The notes under the pieces are model-generated. The model saw nothing but the letters and a program-made list of their open reading frames with translations. It was not told where the DNA came from and made no database searches. 64,000 nt of DNA. Origin: Deferribacter thermophilus (GTDB lineage Bacteria > Chrysiogenota > Deferribacteres > Deferribacterales > Deferribacteraceae). The DNA is taken from assembly GCF_049472675.1 (NCBI RefSeq), contig NZ_JAPNXM010000004.1:62001-126000 (forward strand), given 5' to 3'. Below, in pieces: positions 27,218 through 36,668 of this stretch; positions within the stretch are counted from its first letter, which is position 1, and each line of letters starts with the position of its first letter. The translations under genes were made by a program, and so were the position numbers.

Positions 27218-28976
27218 AAACATCCTCCATATAAGGTTCACTACTTTTTATAATACAATTTTGATTCAGAAAATTTTTGAAATCATCATTCTTTGTAAAA
27301 ATTCTAATTTTTCTTCCAAAAAGTGAGACATTATATTTGTTTTCTTTAAGTTTATTATATGTTTGAAAATAATTTTTATCAGATATTTCGTACACATTAC
27401 CTGCTTCTTTTATAAGTTTATTTTTTAGATTTTCAGGTTTATCTACAGCAACAAGCTGACCATTTGAAATTAGTGCCACTCTATCACAGTTTTCAGCTTC
27501 ACTCATATAATGTGTAGTTACAATTAGTGTTGTGCCGGTTTCTGCAAGTTTGAAAATAAGCTGCCAGAAGACATCCCTTTCCACAGGGTCAACTCCTGAA
27601 GTGGGTTCATCAAGAAAAACAATCGGGGGTAAATGAAGCACTGAGCATATTAAGGCTAACCTTTGTTTGAATCCAAGGGGTAAATCTTTGACAAGATGAT
27701 TTAGATATTTATTTAATCCAACTGTATTTATTATATCATCAAATATTTGAATATCTTTTACATCATAAATTTTAGAGTAATATTCGATGTTCTCATTTAC
27801 GGTTAAATCTGAGTATAAAGAGAACTTTTGAGACATATAACCTATGTATTTTTTTAAGTTTTTTATATTATCTTTTCCCATAATCTTAAATGTTCCATCT
27901 GACTGCTTGTATAACCCTGTAAGAATCTTTAACAATGTGGTTTTACCTGCACCGTTTGGTCCTAATAATCCAAAGATTTCACCTCTTTTAACATTAAATG
28001 AGACATTTTTTAGTGCATAAAAATCGCCAAACTTTTTTGAAATATTACTTAATTCTATAATGTTTTCTTCGTTAGTGTTTATATTTGAGGAAGCAAAAGA
28101 TACTTGTAAAAATTTTGTATTTAACTTTGACATAATCACATCTTCAAAGTAGGGGTCTTTTTCATTTAGATTTAATTTTGTTTGAGAAACAAATCTGATA
28201 TGTTTTCTTTTCAAGCGACTCCCTTTAAATCTTTGATAATATTCTTCAATGTTTTTATAATTATCTATTCTTTCTTCGTAAACATGAATATCTTTATATA
28301 GAGACTCATCGATTTTACCGTAAAAATTTGTTATTCCGTTCATTAAAAATAATACCTTATCACACCTTTCTGCTTCGTCCATGTAAGATGTGGATATTAT
28401 TATTGATAGATTTTCAATATTTACAAACTCCATGAAAAGATCCCATAATTCTCTTCTAGATATAGGATCTACACCAATTGTGGGCTCATCTAAAATAATA
28501 AGCTCTGGACTGTGGATTAATGAACAACATATACCAAGTTTTTGTTTCATCCCTCCAGATAAATTAATAGCTTTTCTATCTTTGAATTTTGACAAACCTG
28601 TAATTTCAAGAAGTTTTTGCTTTCTGTCTGCAATATTCTTTATATCTAAGCCTTTTAAGTTTGCAAAAAAATCAATATTTTCATCCACACTTAATCTTTG
28701 ATAAAGATTTAAGCCTAAACCCTGTGGCATGTATGCAATCTTATCCTTTAAGTAGTCGTAACTTTTATTAGATTTTATTTCGGTATTTAAAATTGTGAGT
28801 TTTCCTTGGTCAAAGTTTGTAATGTTAGCAATAATTTTTAGGAGTGTGGATTTTCCTGCACCATCAGGGCCTATAACTCCTAATATTTCCCCTTTATTAA
28901 GTTCTAAACTTATATTTTTTAAAGTAAAGTTAGTCTTTTTATAATATTTTGTGATATTTTCTAACTTTACTATCAT
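27198..28976 (-). CDS. double-ATPase ABC exporter subunit (YbhF-like)
   Basis: The 592-residue protein holds two complete ATP-binding cassettes. NBD1 has Walker A GPDGAGKST near residue 36, signature LSGGMKQKL and Walker B LIILDEPTIGVDP. NBD2 has GPNGAGKTT near residue 338, an altered signature LPLGFKQRL and Walker B VFLDEPTSGVDP. The LPLG variant is usual in the second cassette of YbhF/RbbA-type proteins. A charged linker of about 85 residues joins them. It would power the two permeases encoded next. Its ATG overlaps the stop of the membrane-fusion gene by one base, so assembly is probably co-translational. Confidence 0.92.
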   Translation of the reverse strand: MIVKLENITKYYKKTNFTLKNISLELNKGEILGVIGPDGAGKSTLLKIIANITNFDQGKLTILNTEIKSNKSYDYLKDKIAYMPQGLGLNLYQRLSVDENIDFFANLKGLDIKNIADRKQKLLEITGLSKFKDRKAINLSGGMKQKLGICCSLIHSPELIILDEPTIGVDPISRRELWDLFMEFVNIENLSIIISTSYMDEAERCDKVLFLMNGITNFYGKIDESLYKDIHVYEERIDNYKNIEEYYQRFKGSRLKRKHIRFVSQTKLNLNEKDPYFEDVIMSKLNTKFLQVSFASSNINTNEENIIELSNISKKFGDFYALKNVSFNVKRGEIFGLLGPNGAGKTTLLKILTGLYKQSDGTFKIMGKDNIKNLKKYIGYMSQKFSLYSDLTVNENIEYYSKIYDVKDIQIFDDIINTVGLNKYLNHLVKDLPLGFKQRLALICSVLHLPPIVFLDEPTSGVDPVERDVFWQLIFKLAETGTTLIVTTHYMSEAENCDRVALISNGQLVAVDKPENLKNKLIKEAGNVYEISDKNYFQTYNKLKENKYNVSLFGRKIRIFTKNDDFKNFLNQNCIIKSSEPYMEDVFVYYTK

Positions 28977-30154
28977 TATTTTTCTAAATTTATTATTAGA
29001 TCTGCAGGCATTCCTGGTTTTAAAAATTTAGTTGGGGTTTCGAAATATGCTTTAACAGCAAACACCTGTTTTACTCGTTCATCTTTAGATTGAATTTCTT
29101 TAGGTGTAAATTCTGCCTTACTACTGATATAGCTTATTTTTGCTTTAAAAGGCTTATTTTCACCATCAATAAACACTTCTGCTTCATCACCAATCTTTAT
29201 CTTGCTTAAATATTTCTCAGGGAAATAACCTTTAAAATATATTTTTTCAGGGTCGTAGATTGAAAAAATTGTAGTTAAGTTGGTTGCAATTTCACCTTCA
29301 TCAATAGATTTTGACATGATTACTCCTGATATGGGAGATGTTATGTATGTGTCGTTAATTTTTATTTTTAACTGAGAGATTATATAGTTGATTTCATTTA
29401 GTTTATTTTTCGTAATATCAAGATCAAACTCCTTTGCAGAAATAGTTGTTTCCAAGTTTGAAATTTCTTTGTCTAAAATTTGAATATCGTTTTCTTGTAG
29501 TATTACATTTTCCAAGTTTTTTTTAGCTATTTGATAATTTGTGAAAGCTACATCTTTTTCCTTTAATAATGATTTATGTTTTTTATCTATTTCGTCGAAC
29601 TTTAGAGATATTTCCTCAAATTTTGATTTTGAAATACCACCCTCTTTAAAAAGTTTTTGATACCTTGATAAATCAGTTTTTATCTTTTCAAGTTGCTTTT
29701 CAGTTACAGACAGTTGGTTATTAATTATATCAAATTTTCTTTTAGCAATTGTTATATTATTTTCAGCAATTTCTTTAGCAATTTTCAACTCTTTTGCTAT
29801 TTTTTCCTTTTTTAATTTTATTTGCTCCAGTTTTATTTTAAGTGATTCTATTTCTTTGAGTTTTATTTTAATGAGATTTTCTATTTGTTTTTTTTGAGAA
29901 GTAAGCTGTTTTAATTTTTCTAATAATTCTCTTCTATCAACTTCTGCCAATAAATCTCCCCTTTTTACATAATCACCCTCTTTATAATATACTTTTATTA
30001 TTTCTCCTGGAATTTTAGAAGATATATCTATAATATCAGCTTCAATTCGACCATTTACGAAAAGCTTTTTAGATTCATTTTTGGGTTTAAAAATATTTAC
30101 TATTATAAGTAATATAAAAATTAACCCGAGAAGGATAATGAGTAATTTTTTCAT
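28976..30154 (-). CDS. HlyD-family membrane fusion protein
   Basis: A 392-residue periplasmic adaptor anchored by one N-terminal helix (residues 3-22). A lipoyl/barrel-sandwich half motif (IIKVYYKEGDYVKRGDLLAEVD) is followed by a long heptad-rich coiled-coil hairpin (about residues 75-260, mostly Lys/Glu/Ile/Leu), then the second half motif TSPISGVIMSKSIDEGEI and a beta-barrel domain. It links inner-membrane exporters to a TolC-type outer-membrane channel. No TolC-like gene is in the window, so the channel must be encoded elsewhere. It is the first exporter gene, lying 11 bases after mutS2 on the minus strand. Confidence 0.9.
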   Translation of the reverse strand: MKKLLIILLGLIFILLIIVNIFKPKNESKKLFVNGRIEADIIDISSKIPGEIIKVYYKEGDYVKRGDLLAEVDRRELLEKLKQLTSQKKQIENLIKIKLKEIESLKIKLEQIKLKKEKIAKELKIAKEIAENNITIAKRKFDIINNQLSVTEKQLEKIKTDLSRYQKLFKEGGISKSKFEEISLKFDEIDKKHKSLLKEKDVAFTNYQIAKKNLENVILQENDIQILDKEISNLETTISAKEFDLDITKNKLNEINYIISQLKIKINDTYITSPISGVIMSKSIDEGEIATNLTTIFSIYDPEKIYFKGYFPEKYLSKIKIGDEAEVFIDGENKPFKAKISYISSKAEFTPKEIQSKDERVKQVFAVKAYFETPTKFLKPGMPADLIINLEK

Positions 30155-30165
30155 CTTTAACCCCT

Positions 30166-32445
30166 TTAAAATTCTACTATTGTTACTGCATCACCACCTT
30201 CATGAAAAGTACCTGCTCTAAAACTTTTAATTCTAGGATCATTTTTTAAAAAATCTCTAATAGTATTTTTTAAAATACCACTTCCTCTACCATGAATAAT
30301 AAATACATTATTTATTCCAGAGATTACCGCCTTGTCAATAAATTTATCTACTTCAAATAAAGCTTCATCAGCTCTTTTACCAATAACATTGATTTCCCAT
30401 GAGCTATCTTTTTTAATATCACTTTTTATATCAAGCTTCTTATCAACGGTTTTGTTTTTTATTTTTTCTCCAATTAAGTCTGATTTTTTAAGTTCTATTT
30501 TAATCCCTTCAAGATTAACAAAAACTGTATCTTTTTTTATTTCAAGTATTTCAGCAATTTTGTTATATTTGGTAAGAAGAATTTTATCGCCCACTTTTAA
30601 GTCGTCAATTTTAGGTTTTTTCTCTTTTATTTTGTTAAGTTTTTCACTGACTTTTTTAATGTCTTTTGAAATCTCTTCGGTGGAATATTTTTTACTTTTT
30701 TTAATGAGATTTTTCCCTTTTTGTAAAAGTGTGTACGCTTCTTCTAATAACTGTTCTTCCTTTTGCTCCAGTTTGTTGTTAAAAGCTTTTATTCTTTCTT
30801 CAAGTTGCTTTTCTCTTTCAATTAGTTCTGCTTGTTTAAGTTCTAAAGATTTTTTTAAATTTTCAGTCTGTAGTTTTATTTCATTTATTTTTTCGATTTC
30901 ATACTCTATTTCACTACTTTTCTCTTTCAAAAGTTTTTCTGCGAGTTCTATTATTTCTTTATTAAAGTTTAGTTTTTTAGCTATTAAAATTGGGTCAGAT
31001 TTGCCGATAACACCTTTTAGAAGATTATATTTTGGGGTAAATGTTTCATAATCAAAATTTACTGCATAATTTTCAGCAAAATCGTTTTTTAAAGCAAACT
31101 CTTTTAACTCGTTAAAGTGTGTTGTAACAGCTACATAAGCACCTTTATTAATAAGATATTTTAATATTGAGATAGCTAAAATAGCTCCTTCTTTGGGATC
31201 TGTACCTGTGCCAAGCTCGTCTAAAAGTATTAGAGAGTTGTTATCAGATTTTTCGATTATCTCTTTAATATTTATCATGTGTGATGAAAATGTACTCAGA
31301 TCCATAATCAAAGATTGATTATCACCTATATCTGCCAGAATATTTTTAAATAATTTTATTTCTGCATGCTGTCCAAAAAGTGGCAGTCCACACATAGCTA
31401 AAATATGGTTTAACCCTATTGATTTTAAAGCTGCTGTTTTACCGCCGGTGTTAGGACCGCTAATTACAATTAACCTTTTTCCATTTTCAAACTCAATATC
31501 TATAGGCACAGAGTTATTTTTCTTATGTAATAGTATAATAGGATGATGTATTTTTTTAAATTTTATTCTATCTGAAATTACAGGGAAAGCTATTTCATAA
31601 TCTTTTATAAAGAGTGAGTATTCTAAAAAGAAAATCAGTTTTTCATAATTACTAATAGTTGTTGTCAATTCTAATCTTTTAGATTTAATTTTTGAAATAA
31701 TTTCATTTATTATCCTAATGATTTCTTCTTCTTCAGCTTTTTTTAAGGATTGAAATTTATTATTTAGCTCTACTGTCTCAGCTGGTTCAACAAAAACAGT
31801 TTGGGCAGTCTTAGATATATCATGTATAATACCGTTTATAAATTGTCTAAAGTTTGGTTTACAAGGGATTACAAATCTATCATTTCTAATGACAATTGTT
31901 TTTTCCTGTATAAACTTATCTGAGTTTTTGCCAAAAAGTAATTTTTTTAAAATATTATCTATCTGTTTGCTAACTGTTTTAAGTTCTTTCCTAATAGCAA
32001 AAAGCTCATCTGTAGCATTTGATTTTACTGATCCATCATCACTTATTTTTTGTTGTATTTCATCAGTTAACTCGGAGAAAGAAAAAATATTCTTTAAGAT
32101 ATTTTTTAATAAATCAATTTTTTTGTTTGCTAATAAATTTTTTTTTAAATTTCTCAAATAATTATGAAAATTTTTGAATGTTATAAGATCAATAGGGTAA
32201 AATGATTCATAAGGGTCTAATAGTTTTTCATAAAACAAAAAATAATCTGAATCATTTTCAATAGTAATGGATTCAGATGATAAAAAGTTTAATGTTTCGT
32301 TAAGATACGATTGGGTTTCTTTTATTTTGCTTTCTACTTGAAATGGTTTTAGATTTTCTAAATGTTTTTTAGCGAATTTGGATATAAAATTTTTTTTAAT
32401 TAAATCTTTATATGTGTTAAATTCTAATGTGTTTACATCAATCAT
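30166..32445 (-). CDS. mutS2: MutS2 family DNA/ribosome-associated ATPase
   Basis: A MutS2 protein of about 759 residues. There is no MutS mismatch-recognition domain; it begins with the core/clamp region (FETYK-like N-terminus), then the ATPase with Walker A SGPNTGGKTAA near residue 331, LLDELGTGTDP as Walker B, a Lys/Glu-rich coiled coil, a KOW-like segment, and a C-terminal Smr nuclease domain with VFIIHGRGSG. The Smr LDLRGxR motif is reduced to INVIGKR. MutS2 suppresses recombination and, in Firmicutes, splits collided ribosomes. The start is ATG 32445, two bases after the cvpA stop; the TTG at 32451 is the alternative. Confidence 0.93.
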   Translation of the reverse strand: MIDVNTLEFNTYKDLIKKNFISKFAKKHLENLKPFQVESKIKETQSYLNETLNFLSSESITIENDSDYFLFYEKLLDPYESFYPIDLITFKNFHNYLRNLKKNLLANKKIDLLKNILKNIFSFSELTDEIQQKISDDGSVKSNATDELFAIRKELKTVSKQIDNILKKLLFGKNSDKFIQEKTIVIRNDRFVIPCKPNFRQFINGIIHDISKTAQTVFVEPAETVELNNKFQSLKKAEEEEIIRIINEIISKIKSKRLELTTTISNYEKLIFFLEYSLFIKDYEIAFPVISDRIKFKKIHHPIILLHKKNNSVPIDIEFENGKRLIVISGPNTGGKTAALKSIGLNHILAMCGLPLFGQHAEIKLFKNILADIGDNQSLIMDLSTFSSHMINIKEIIEKSDNNSLILLDELGTGTDPKEGAILAISILKYLINKGAYVAVTTHFNELKEFALKNDFAENYAVNFDYETFTPKYNLLKGVIGKSDPILIAKKLNFNKEIIELAEKLLKEKSSEIEYEIEKINEIKLQTENLKKSLELKQAELIEREKQLEERIKAFNNKLEQKEEQLLEEAYTLLQKGKNLIKKSKKYSTEEISKDIKKVSEKLNKIKEKKPKIDDLKVGDKILLTKYNKIAEILEIKKDTVFVNLEGIKIELKKSDLIGEKIKNKTVDKKLDIKSDIKKDSSWEINVIGKRADEALFEVDKFIDKAVISGINNVFIIHGRGSGILKNTIRDFLKNDPRIKSFRAGTFHEGGDAVTIVEF

Positions 32446-32447
32446 TA

Positions 32448-32960
32448 TCAAAAGTTTTTAAAAGGGTTATTTTTTTTCTCTTTTGGAAGTTTATTCAAAA
32501 TATCGAAAACATAAGGGGTAATTTTTAATAAATTTTTTGAAACTGTAGATCTTTTTAAATCGTGTGTAAACTTGAATGATGGTGGAAGGGTTTTTACAAG
32601 GAATGATAATATTAAAGCCAAAATAATTGAAGACTTTAAAAAACCAAATAAAAATCCACCGAGCCTATCTGCCCAACCTAACTGTATCTTTTTAAAAAAT
32701 TTCTTTAAGATTATTGAAATAATAATTATTAATGTATAAATGATTATAAATGTAATTACAAAAGCTACGGCTTCAGTAACCGATTTATTAAATCCTAAAT
32801 AAGCTACTATTTTAGCAGTAAACTGATAATATTGATAAGCTAATAAATAACCTAAAATTAAACCGAGAATACCAAAAACTTCTACAATGAGACCTTTAAT
32901 GAGACCTTTAATTGCAAATACACCAATTATTATTAAAAGTATAATATCAATTATCCCCAT
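32448..32960 (-). CDS. cvpA: CvpA-family membrane protein
   Basis: A 170-residue protein with four predicted membrane helices. It has the CvpA-family N-terminus IIDIILLIIIGVFAIKGLIKGLI and the conserved WADRLGGFLFGFLKS after helix 3. In E. coli, CvpA is needed for colicin V production and for envelope stress tolerance. A cvpA-mutS2 neighbourhood is common across bacteria. The start is ATG 32960, with GAGGCG seven bases upstream, instead of an upstream codon at 32978. It overlaps the yqeY gene by 14 bases, so the pair is translationally coupled. Confidence 0.87.
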   Translation of the reverse strand: MGIIDIILLIIIGVFAIKGLIKGLIVEVFGILGLILGYLLAYQYYQFTAKIVAYLGFNKSVTEAVAFVITFIIIYTLIIIISIILKKFFKKIQLGWADRLGGFLFGFLKSSIILALILSFLVKTLPPSFKFTHDLKRSTVSKNLLKITPYVFDILNKLPKEKKNNPFKNF

Positions 32961-33399
32961 CAAACGCCTCACTAACAAGTTTGTTTACCAGTTTACCATC
33001 AGCTTTACCTTTTACTTTAGCCATTACATTTTTCATAACCTGACCAAAGAATTTTTTATCCTTAGATTCTAATTTACTTATCTCATCATCTATAATTCTC
33101 TTTAATTCTTCTTCACTTAATTGTTCAGGTAAATATTTTGATAAAATTTCTATTTCTTGTTTTTCTTTTTCAGCAAGTTCTGGTCTATTTGCTTTTTCAT
33201 ATTGTTCTGCGGCTTCTTTCCTTTTTTTGATTGCACTTTGAACTACTTTGATAACATCTTCATCAGTCAATTCACCTTTTTTTTCAATTTCTGCATTTTT
33301 AATTTCAGCTCTAAGCATTCTGATAGCACCAAGTGCTACACTGTTTTTCTCTTTCATATAAGTTTTCATATCTTCTAAAATTTGTTCTTTAAGCCCCAT
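32947..33399 (-). CDS. GatB/YqeY domain protein
   Basis: A 150-residue YqeY-family protein, nearly all helical. It shows the family pattern near the N-terminus (MKEKNSVALGAIRMLRAEIKNAEI), KYLPEQLSEEEL in the middle, and the GQVMKNVMAKVKGKADGKLVN tail domain that resembles the tRNA-binding tail of GatB. Its exact role is unknown; it is thought to bind tRNA or help amidotransferase function. The start has a strong AAGGAGG eight bases upstream. It appears to be the first gene of the minus-strand run yqeY-cvpA-mutS2-exporter. Confidence 0.9.
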   Translation of the reverse strand: MGLKEQILEDMKTYMKEKNSVALGAIRMLRAEIKNAEIEKKGELTDEDVIKVVQSAIKKRKEAAEQYEKANRPELAEKEKQEIEILSKYLPEQLSEEELKRIIDDEISKLESKDKKFFGQVMKNVMAKVKGKADGKLVNKLVSEAFDGDN

Positions 33400-33530
33400 A
33401 GAAACCTCCTTGAATGTTTTTAACTATAAATAATAATTATATTTTTTCAAGTAAAGTAAATTTTTATATTTATACATATTTATTTTTTTTAGAAAAAATG
33501 AGTGTTGTCATATTTTTAGAAGCCTTAGAG

Positions 33531-33560
33531 TTAAGTTAAGCTTGACTAATATGATATAAT
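33531..33560 (+). promoter_or_regulatory. promoter upstream of potD
   Basis: An extended -10 element (TGATATAAT, hexamer 33555-33560) sits 18 bases from a weak -35 (TTAAGT, 33531-33536). It lies about 45 bases before the potD start, whose RBS is AGGAGG. The extended -10 makes up for the poor -35. The rest of the 209-base gap between yqeY and potD shows nothing else I can name. Confidence 0.6.
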
Positions 33561-33608
33561 CATTAAGAAAGAAAAGAGGTTCTACAAATAAACTATAAGG
33601 AGGTTCTT

Positions 33609-34670
33609 ATGTTTAAAAAAACTATACTGGTGTTGGCTGTTTTAATGTTTTCTATCACTTCAGTTTTTGCTGGCGGTACATTGAGGTTATTGACTTGGAA
33701 AGGGTATGCTCCAAAAGAATTGGTGGATAAATTTGAGAAAGAAACAGGTATAAAAGTAGAAGTTACATATTCTAACAATGAAGAGATGATTGCAAAACTT
33801 AGAGCGACAAGAGGAGCAGGTTTTGACCTTGCTCAGCCAAGCCAGGATAGAATTTCTTCTGTTCAGAAAAAATATAAGATATATAGACCAATGGATTACA
33901 GTAAAATTAATACTGATCAAATTATCCCTTCGATGCTTGAGGCTGTAAAGAAAAATACATTGGTAAATGGTAAGTCTTATGCTGTACCTTTCTGCTGGGG
34001 TACATCAGGATTGATAGTAAATAAAAAATATGCTCCAGATGCAAAAGATTATACAGCACTTCTTGATCCAAAATACAAAGGGAGAATAAGCTACAGGCTT
34101 AAGAGACCAACTTTGATAGCTCTAGCTTTTGCTCTTGGTTATAACCCTTTTGAACTGTATAGCAAGCCTAAAGAGTATGAAGCTTTAATGGAAAAAATAG
34201 GTGCTAAACTAATAGAAGCTAAAGACTTAGTAAAGAACTATTGGACGAATGGTGATGCATTATTACAACTTTTAAGATCAGAAGAAGTTTATGTAGCAAT
34301 GGGTTGGGATGGCGGTGGCTGGAAACTTCACAGAGAAAACCCAAATATTGATTTTGTAGCTCCAAAAAGTGGTGCACTTGGCTGGATAGATACTTTTGCA
34401 ATTCCTGCAAAGTCAAAGAATTTGGATGCAGCATATAAATGGATTAATTTTATGCTTAGACCAGAGAATGCTGCATATTTTACAAACAAAGAGGGGTATT
34501 TTACTGCTTCAAAAGATGCTGAAAAATACTTAAAACCTGAAGTAAAAGATAATTTAAATCGCTCTTTTTCAAAAGCTGATATAGATAATATCAAATGGTA
34601 TCCACCTGTTCCAGCAAATATTGAGTCTATCGAAGCTAAAATCCTTGATAAAGTAAAATCAGCAAGATAA
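33609..34670 (+). CDS. potD: spermidine/putrescine ABC transporter substrate-binding protein
   Basis: A 353-residue PotD-type periplasmic binding protein. A signal peptide covers residues 1-21 (ending VFAGG). The mature start TLRLLTWKGYAP and the MIAKLRATRGAGFDLAQPSQD segment fit the PotD/PotF family. The polyamine pocket uses scattered Trp/Asp/Glu residues (for example the AMGWDGGGW region), but specificity cannot be assigned. It captures polyamine for the PotABC importer encoded next. Unusually it precedes potA and is followed by a strong terminator, which would let it be made in excess of the membrane components. RBS AGGAGG. Confidence 0.92.
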   Translation: MFKKTILVLAVLMFSITSVFAGGTLRLLTWKGYAPKELVDKFEKETGIKVEVTYSNNEEMIAKLRATRGAGFDLAQPSQDRISSVQKKYKIYRPMDYSKINTDQIIPSMLEAVKKNTLVNGKSYAVPFCWGTSGLIVNKKYAPDAKDYTALLDPKYKGRISYRLKRPTLIALAFALGYNPFELYSKPKEYEALMEKIGAKLIEAKDLVKNYWTNGDALLQLLRSEEVYVAMGWDGGGWKLHRENPNIDFVAPKSGALGWIDTFAIPAKSKNLDAAYKWINFMLRPENAAYFTNKEGYFTASKDAEKYLKPEVKDNLNRSFSKADIDNIKWYPPVPANIESIEAKILDKVKSAR

Positions 34671-34673
34671 TAG

Positions 34674-34699
34674 AAGGGGGCTACCCCCCCTTTTTTTTT
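34674..34699 (+). terminator. intrinsic terminator between potD and potA
   Basis: AAGGGGG, a CTA loop and CCCCCCC run into nine T residues. This is the strongest-looking terminator in the window, and it lies inside what is otherwise one transport operon. It could be a partial attenuator that lowers potABC relative to potD. Confidence 0.85.
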
Positions 34700-34724
34700 A
34701 TAAAATTCAATTTGGAGCTAAATA

Positions 34725-35813
34725 ATGCAATTTGATTTAGAAGTTAAGAATGTTGTAAAAAAGTTTGGAGATTTTACAGCAGTCAAAGGTGTATCTTTTC
34801 AGGTAGAGCAGGGTAAATTTTTTTCTATTTTAGGACCATCAGGGTGCGGTAAAACAACTTTACTTAGGATGATTGCAGGTTTTATTGAGCCAACAGAAGG
34901 GGAAATTTATATAAGGGGGAATCTAGTAAATGGAATCCCACCAAACAAAAGGCCAGTGAACCTCGTTTTTCAAAATCTTGCTCTTTTTCCAATGATGAAT
35001 GTGGAAGAAAATATTGCATTTGGTTTAAAAAGAAGAAAGGTTCCAAATAGTGAGATTAAAAAAAGAGTAAAAGATATTTTGGAAAGAGTAGGTTTACCTG
35101 GATTTGAGAAAAAATCCATAAATCAGTTATCTGGTGGTCAAAAACAGAGGATTGCAATTGCCAGATGTCTTGTGCTTGAGCCTTCAGTTTTATTGTTGGA
35201 TGAGCCATTGGGTGCTCTGGATTTGAAACTTAGAGAGCAGATGAAAGTGGAGCTTAAAAAGCTTCAGACCGAAGTTGGAACAACTTTTGTTTATATAACC
35301 CATGATCAGTCCGAAGCGCTAGTTATGTCAGATTATGTAGCTGTGATGAATGCAGGAAGATTTGAGCAGATTGACACTCCGCAAAATTTGTATCACCATC
35401 CGAAAACTTCATTTGTAGCAAGCTTTGTAGGTGATAACAACAGTTGGGGTGCTGATTTATTATCACAAGAAGATAATTTTGCATTTGTTAGGACAGAAGA
35501 AGGTTTTGAGTTCAAAGTAAAAATTTTAAATAAATTATCAAAAAAGGATTGTGAATTTTTTGTTAGGCCTGAAGCCTTTATTATAAAGCCAGATAAAAAC
35601 TTAGAAGGTTTAAATAGAGTTCATGTGAGAGTTAAAACAATCCTTTTTGATGGGGCAAATAGCAGATTGTTAACTGTTATTGAAACGAGTGGTAAAGAGA
35701 TAATTGTTGCTCTTCCTCAAAACAAGCAGTTTGATTACATTAGACCAGGTGATATAATTGAGGTTGGTTGGTTTCCTGACAACTGTGTTGCTTTTGAAAA
35801 GAGGGATGAATAA
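34725..35813 (+). CDS. potA: spermidine/putrescine ABC transporter ATP-binding protein
   Basis: A 362-residue importer ATPase with Walker A GPSGCGKTT near residue 38, Q-loop VFQNLALFP, signature LSGGQKQRIAIAR near residue 136, Walker B LLLDEPLGALD and the switch His in ITHDQ. A C-terminal TOBE-type regulatory domain (about residues 240-355) matches PotA/FbpC-type ATPases. It energises polyamine uptake by PotB and PotC. It lies 54 bases after potD, past a terminator, and ends one base before potB starts. Confidence 0.94.
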   Translation: MQFDLEVKNVVKKFGDFTAVKGVSFQVEQGKFFSILGPSGCGKTTLLRMIAGFIEPTEGEIYIRGNLVNGIPPNKRPVNLVFQNLALFPMMNVEENIAFGLKRRKVPNSEIKKRVKDILERVGLPGFEKKSINQLSGGQKQRIAIARCLVLEPSVLLLDEPLGALDLKLREQMKVELKKLQTEVGTTFVYITHDQSEALVMSDYVAVMNAGRFEQIDTPQNLYHHPKTSFVASFVGDNNSWGADLLSQEDNFAFVRTEEGFEFKVKILNKLSKKDCEFFVRPEAFIIKPDKNLEGLNRVHVRVKTILFDGANSRLLTVIETSGKEIIVALPQNKQFDYIRPGDIIEVGWFPDNCVAFEKRDE

Positions 35814-36668
35814 ATGAAACATGCGAGATTAGGTTTTTATATTTTTTTGACACCTGTTGTTTTATGGCTATTTTTATTGATAGTTATACCCCATATTGAT
35901 TTGCTTATTATGTCTTTAAAGGCAGATAATGATTTGGGCGAGCTTGTTTGGAGCTTACAAAACTATAAAAACTTTTTTGTAGAGCCTGTTTATTGGCTTA
36001 CTTTTGTTAGGACTGCGGTTTATTCCATTATTGTCACAATAATTACGGCAATTATTGCTTTGCCAGTATCTTTTTATATCACCAAAGTTGTGAATCCTCG
36101 TTTTAGTAATTTCTTGTCTATTTTATTGTTAATGCCTTTTTGGGTGAGTGAGTTAGTTAGAGTTTATGGTTGGATGATTTTACTTAGAGAAAGTGGCGTG
36201 ATAAATCACTTTTTATTAAAGCTTGGAATACTGGATAAACCTGTTGAGTTTTTATATAATGATGTTTCTATGATTATGGTTCTAGTTTATACATCTATGC
36301 TATTTATGGTTGTTCCTTTGATATCAGTTATGGAGAGTCTCGATGATCATTTGATAGAGGCAGCTTACGATTTGGGTGCATCCACTAAAGATATAGTTTT
36401 TAAGATCATTATTCCTCATGCAAAACCAGGACTTACTTCGGGTTCCATTGTAGTTTTTATGCTAACTCTTGGAAATTACTTAACACCTAATTTAATTGGT
36501 GGCAAAAACTCTCTCTGGTTTACAGAGCAGATATATACACAATTTATTGCAAGTTTTAACTGGAATCAGGGTGCTGCGTTTGGATTTCTACTGCTCCTGC
36601 TTTCTTCATTTATAATTTGGCTTGGGCTTAAAATAACGAAACAAAATTTAAGCAAGGTGGTACAATGA
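35814..36668 (+). CDS. potB: spermidine/putrescine ABC transporter permease
   Basis: A 284-residue inner-membrane permease with six predicted helices. The EAA-type coupling motif reads LIEAAYDLGASTKDIVFKI near residue 180, followed by the IPHAKPGL turn typical of PotB. It forms the polyamine channel with PotC and contacts PotA through the EAA loop. ATG 35814 directly abuts the potA stop, and its 3' end overlaps potC by 4 bases. The subfamily is shared with other polyamine and some thiamine/iron importers; the neighbouring PotD-type binding protein argues for polyamines. Confidence 0.93.
   Translation: MKHARLGFYIFLTPVVLWLFLLIVIPHIDLLIMSLKADNDLGELVWSLQNYKNFFVEPVYWLTFVRTAVYSIIVTIITAIIALPVSFYITKVVNPRFSNFLSILLLMPFWVSELVRVYGWMILLRESGVINHFLLKLGILDKPVEFLYNDVSMIMVLVYTSMLFMVVPLISVMESLDDHLIEAAYDLGASTKDIVFKIIIPHAKPGLTSGSIVVFMLTLGNYLTPNLIGGKNSLWFTEQIYTQFIASFNWNQGAAFGFLLLLLSSFIIWLGLKITKQNLSKVVQ

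Noticed and set aside
30332..31051. A 239-codon plus-strand ORF opposite mutS2
   Set aside because: Ser/Phe/Leu-rich shadow of the Lys/Glu-rich coiled coil on the other strand; no RBS or domain.
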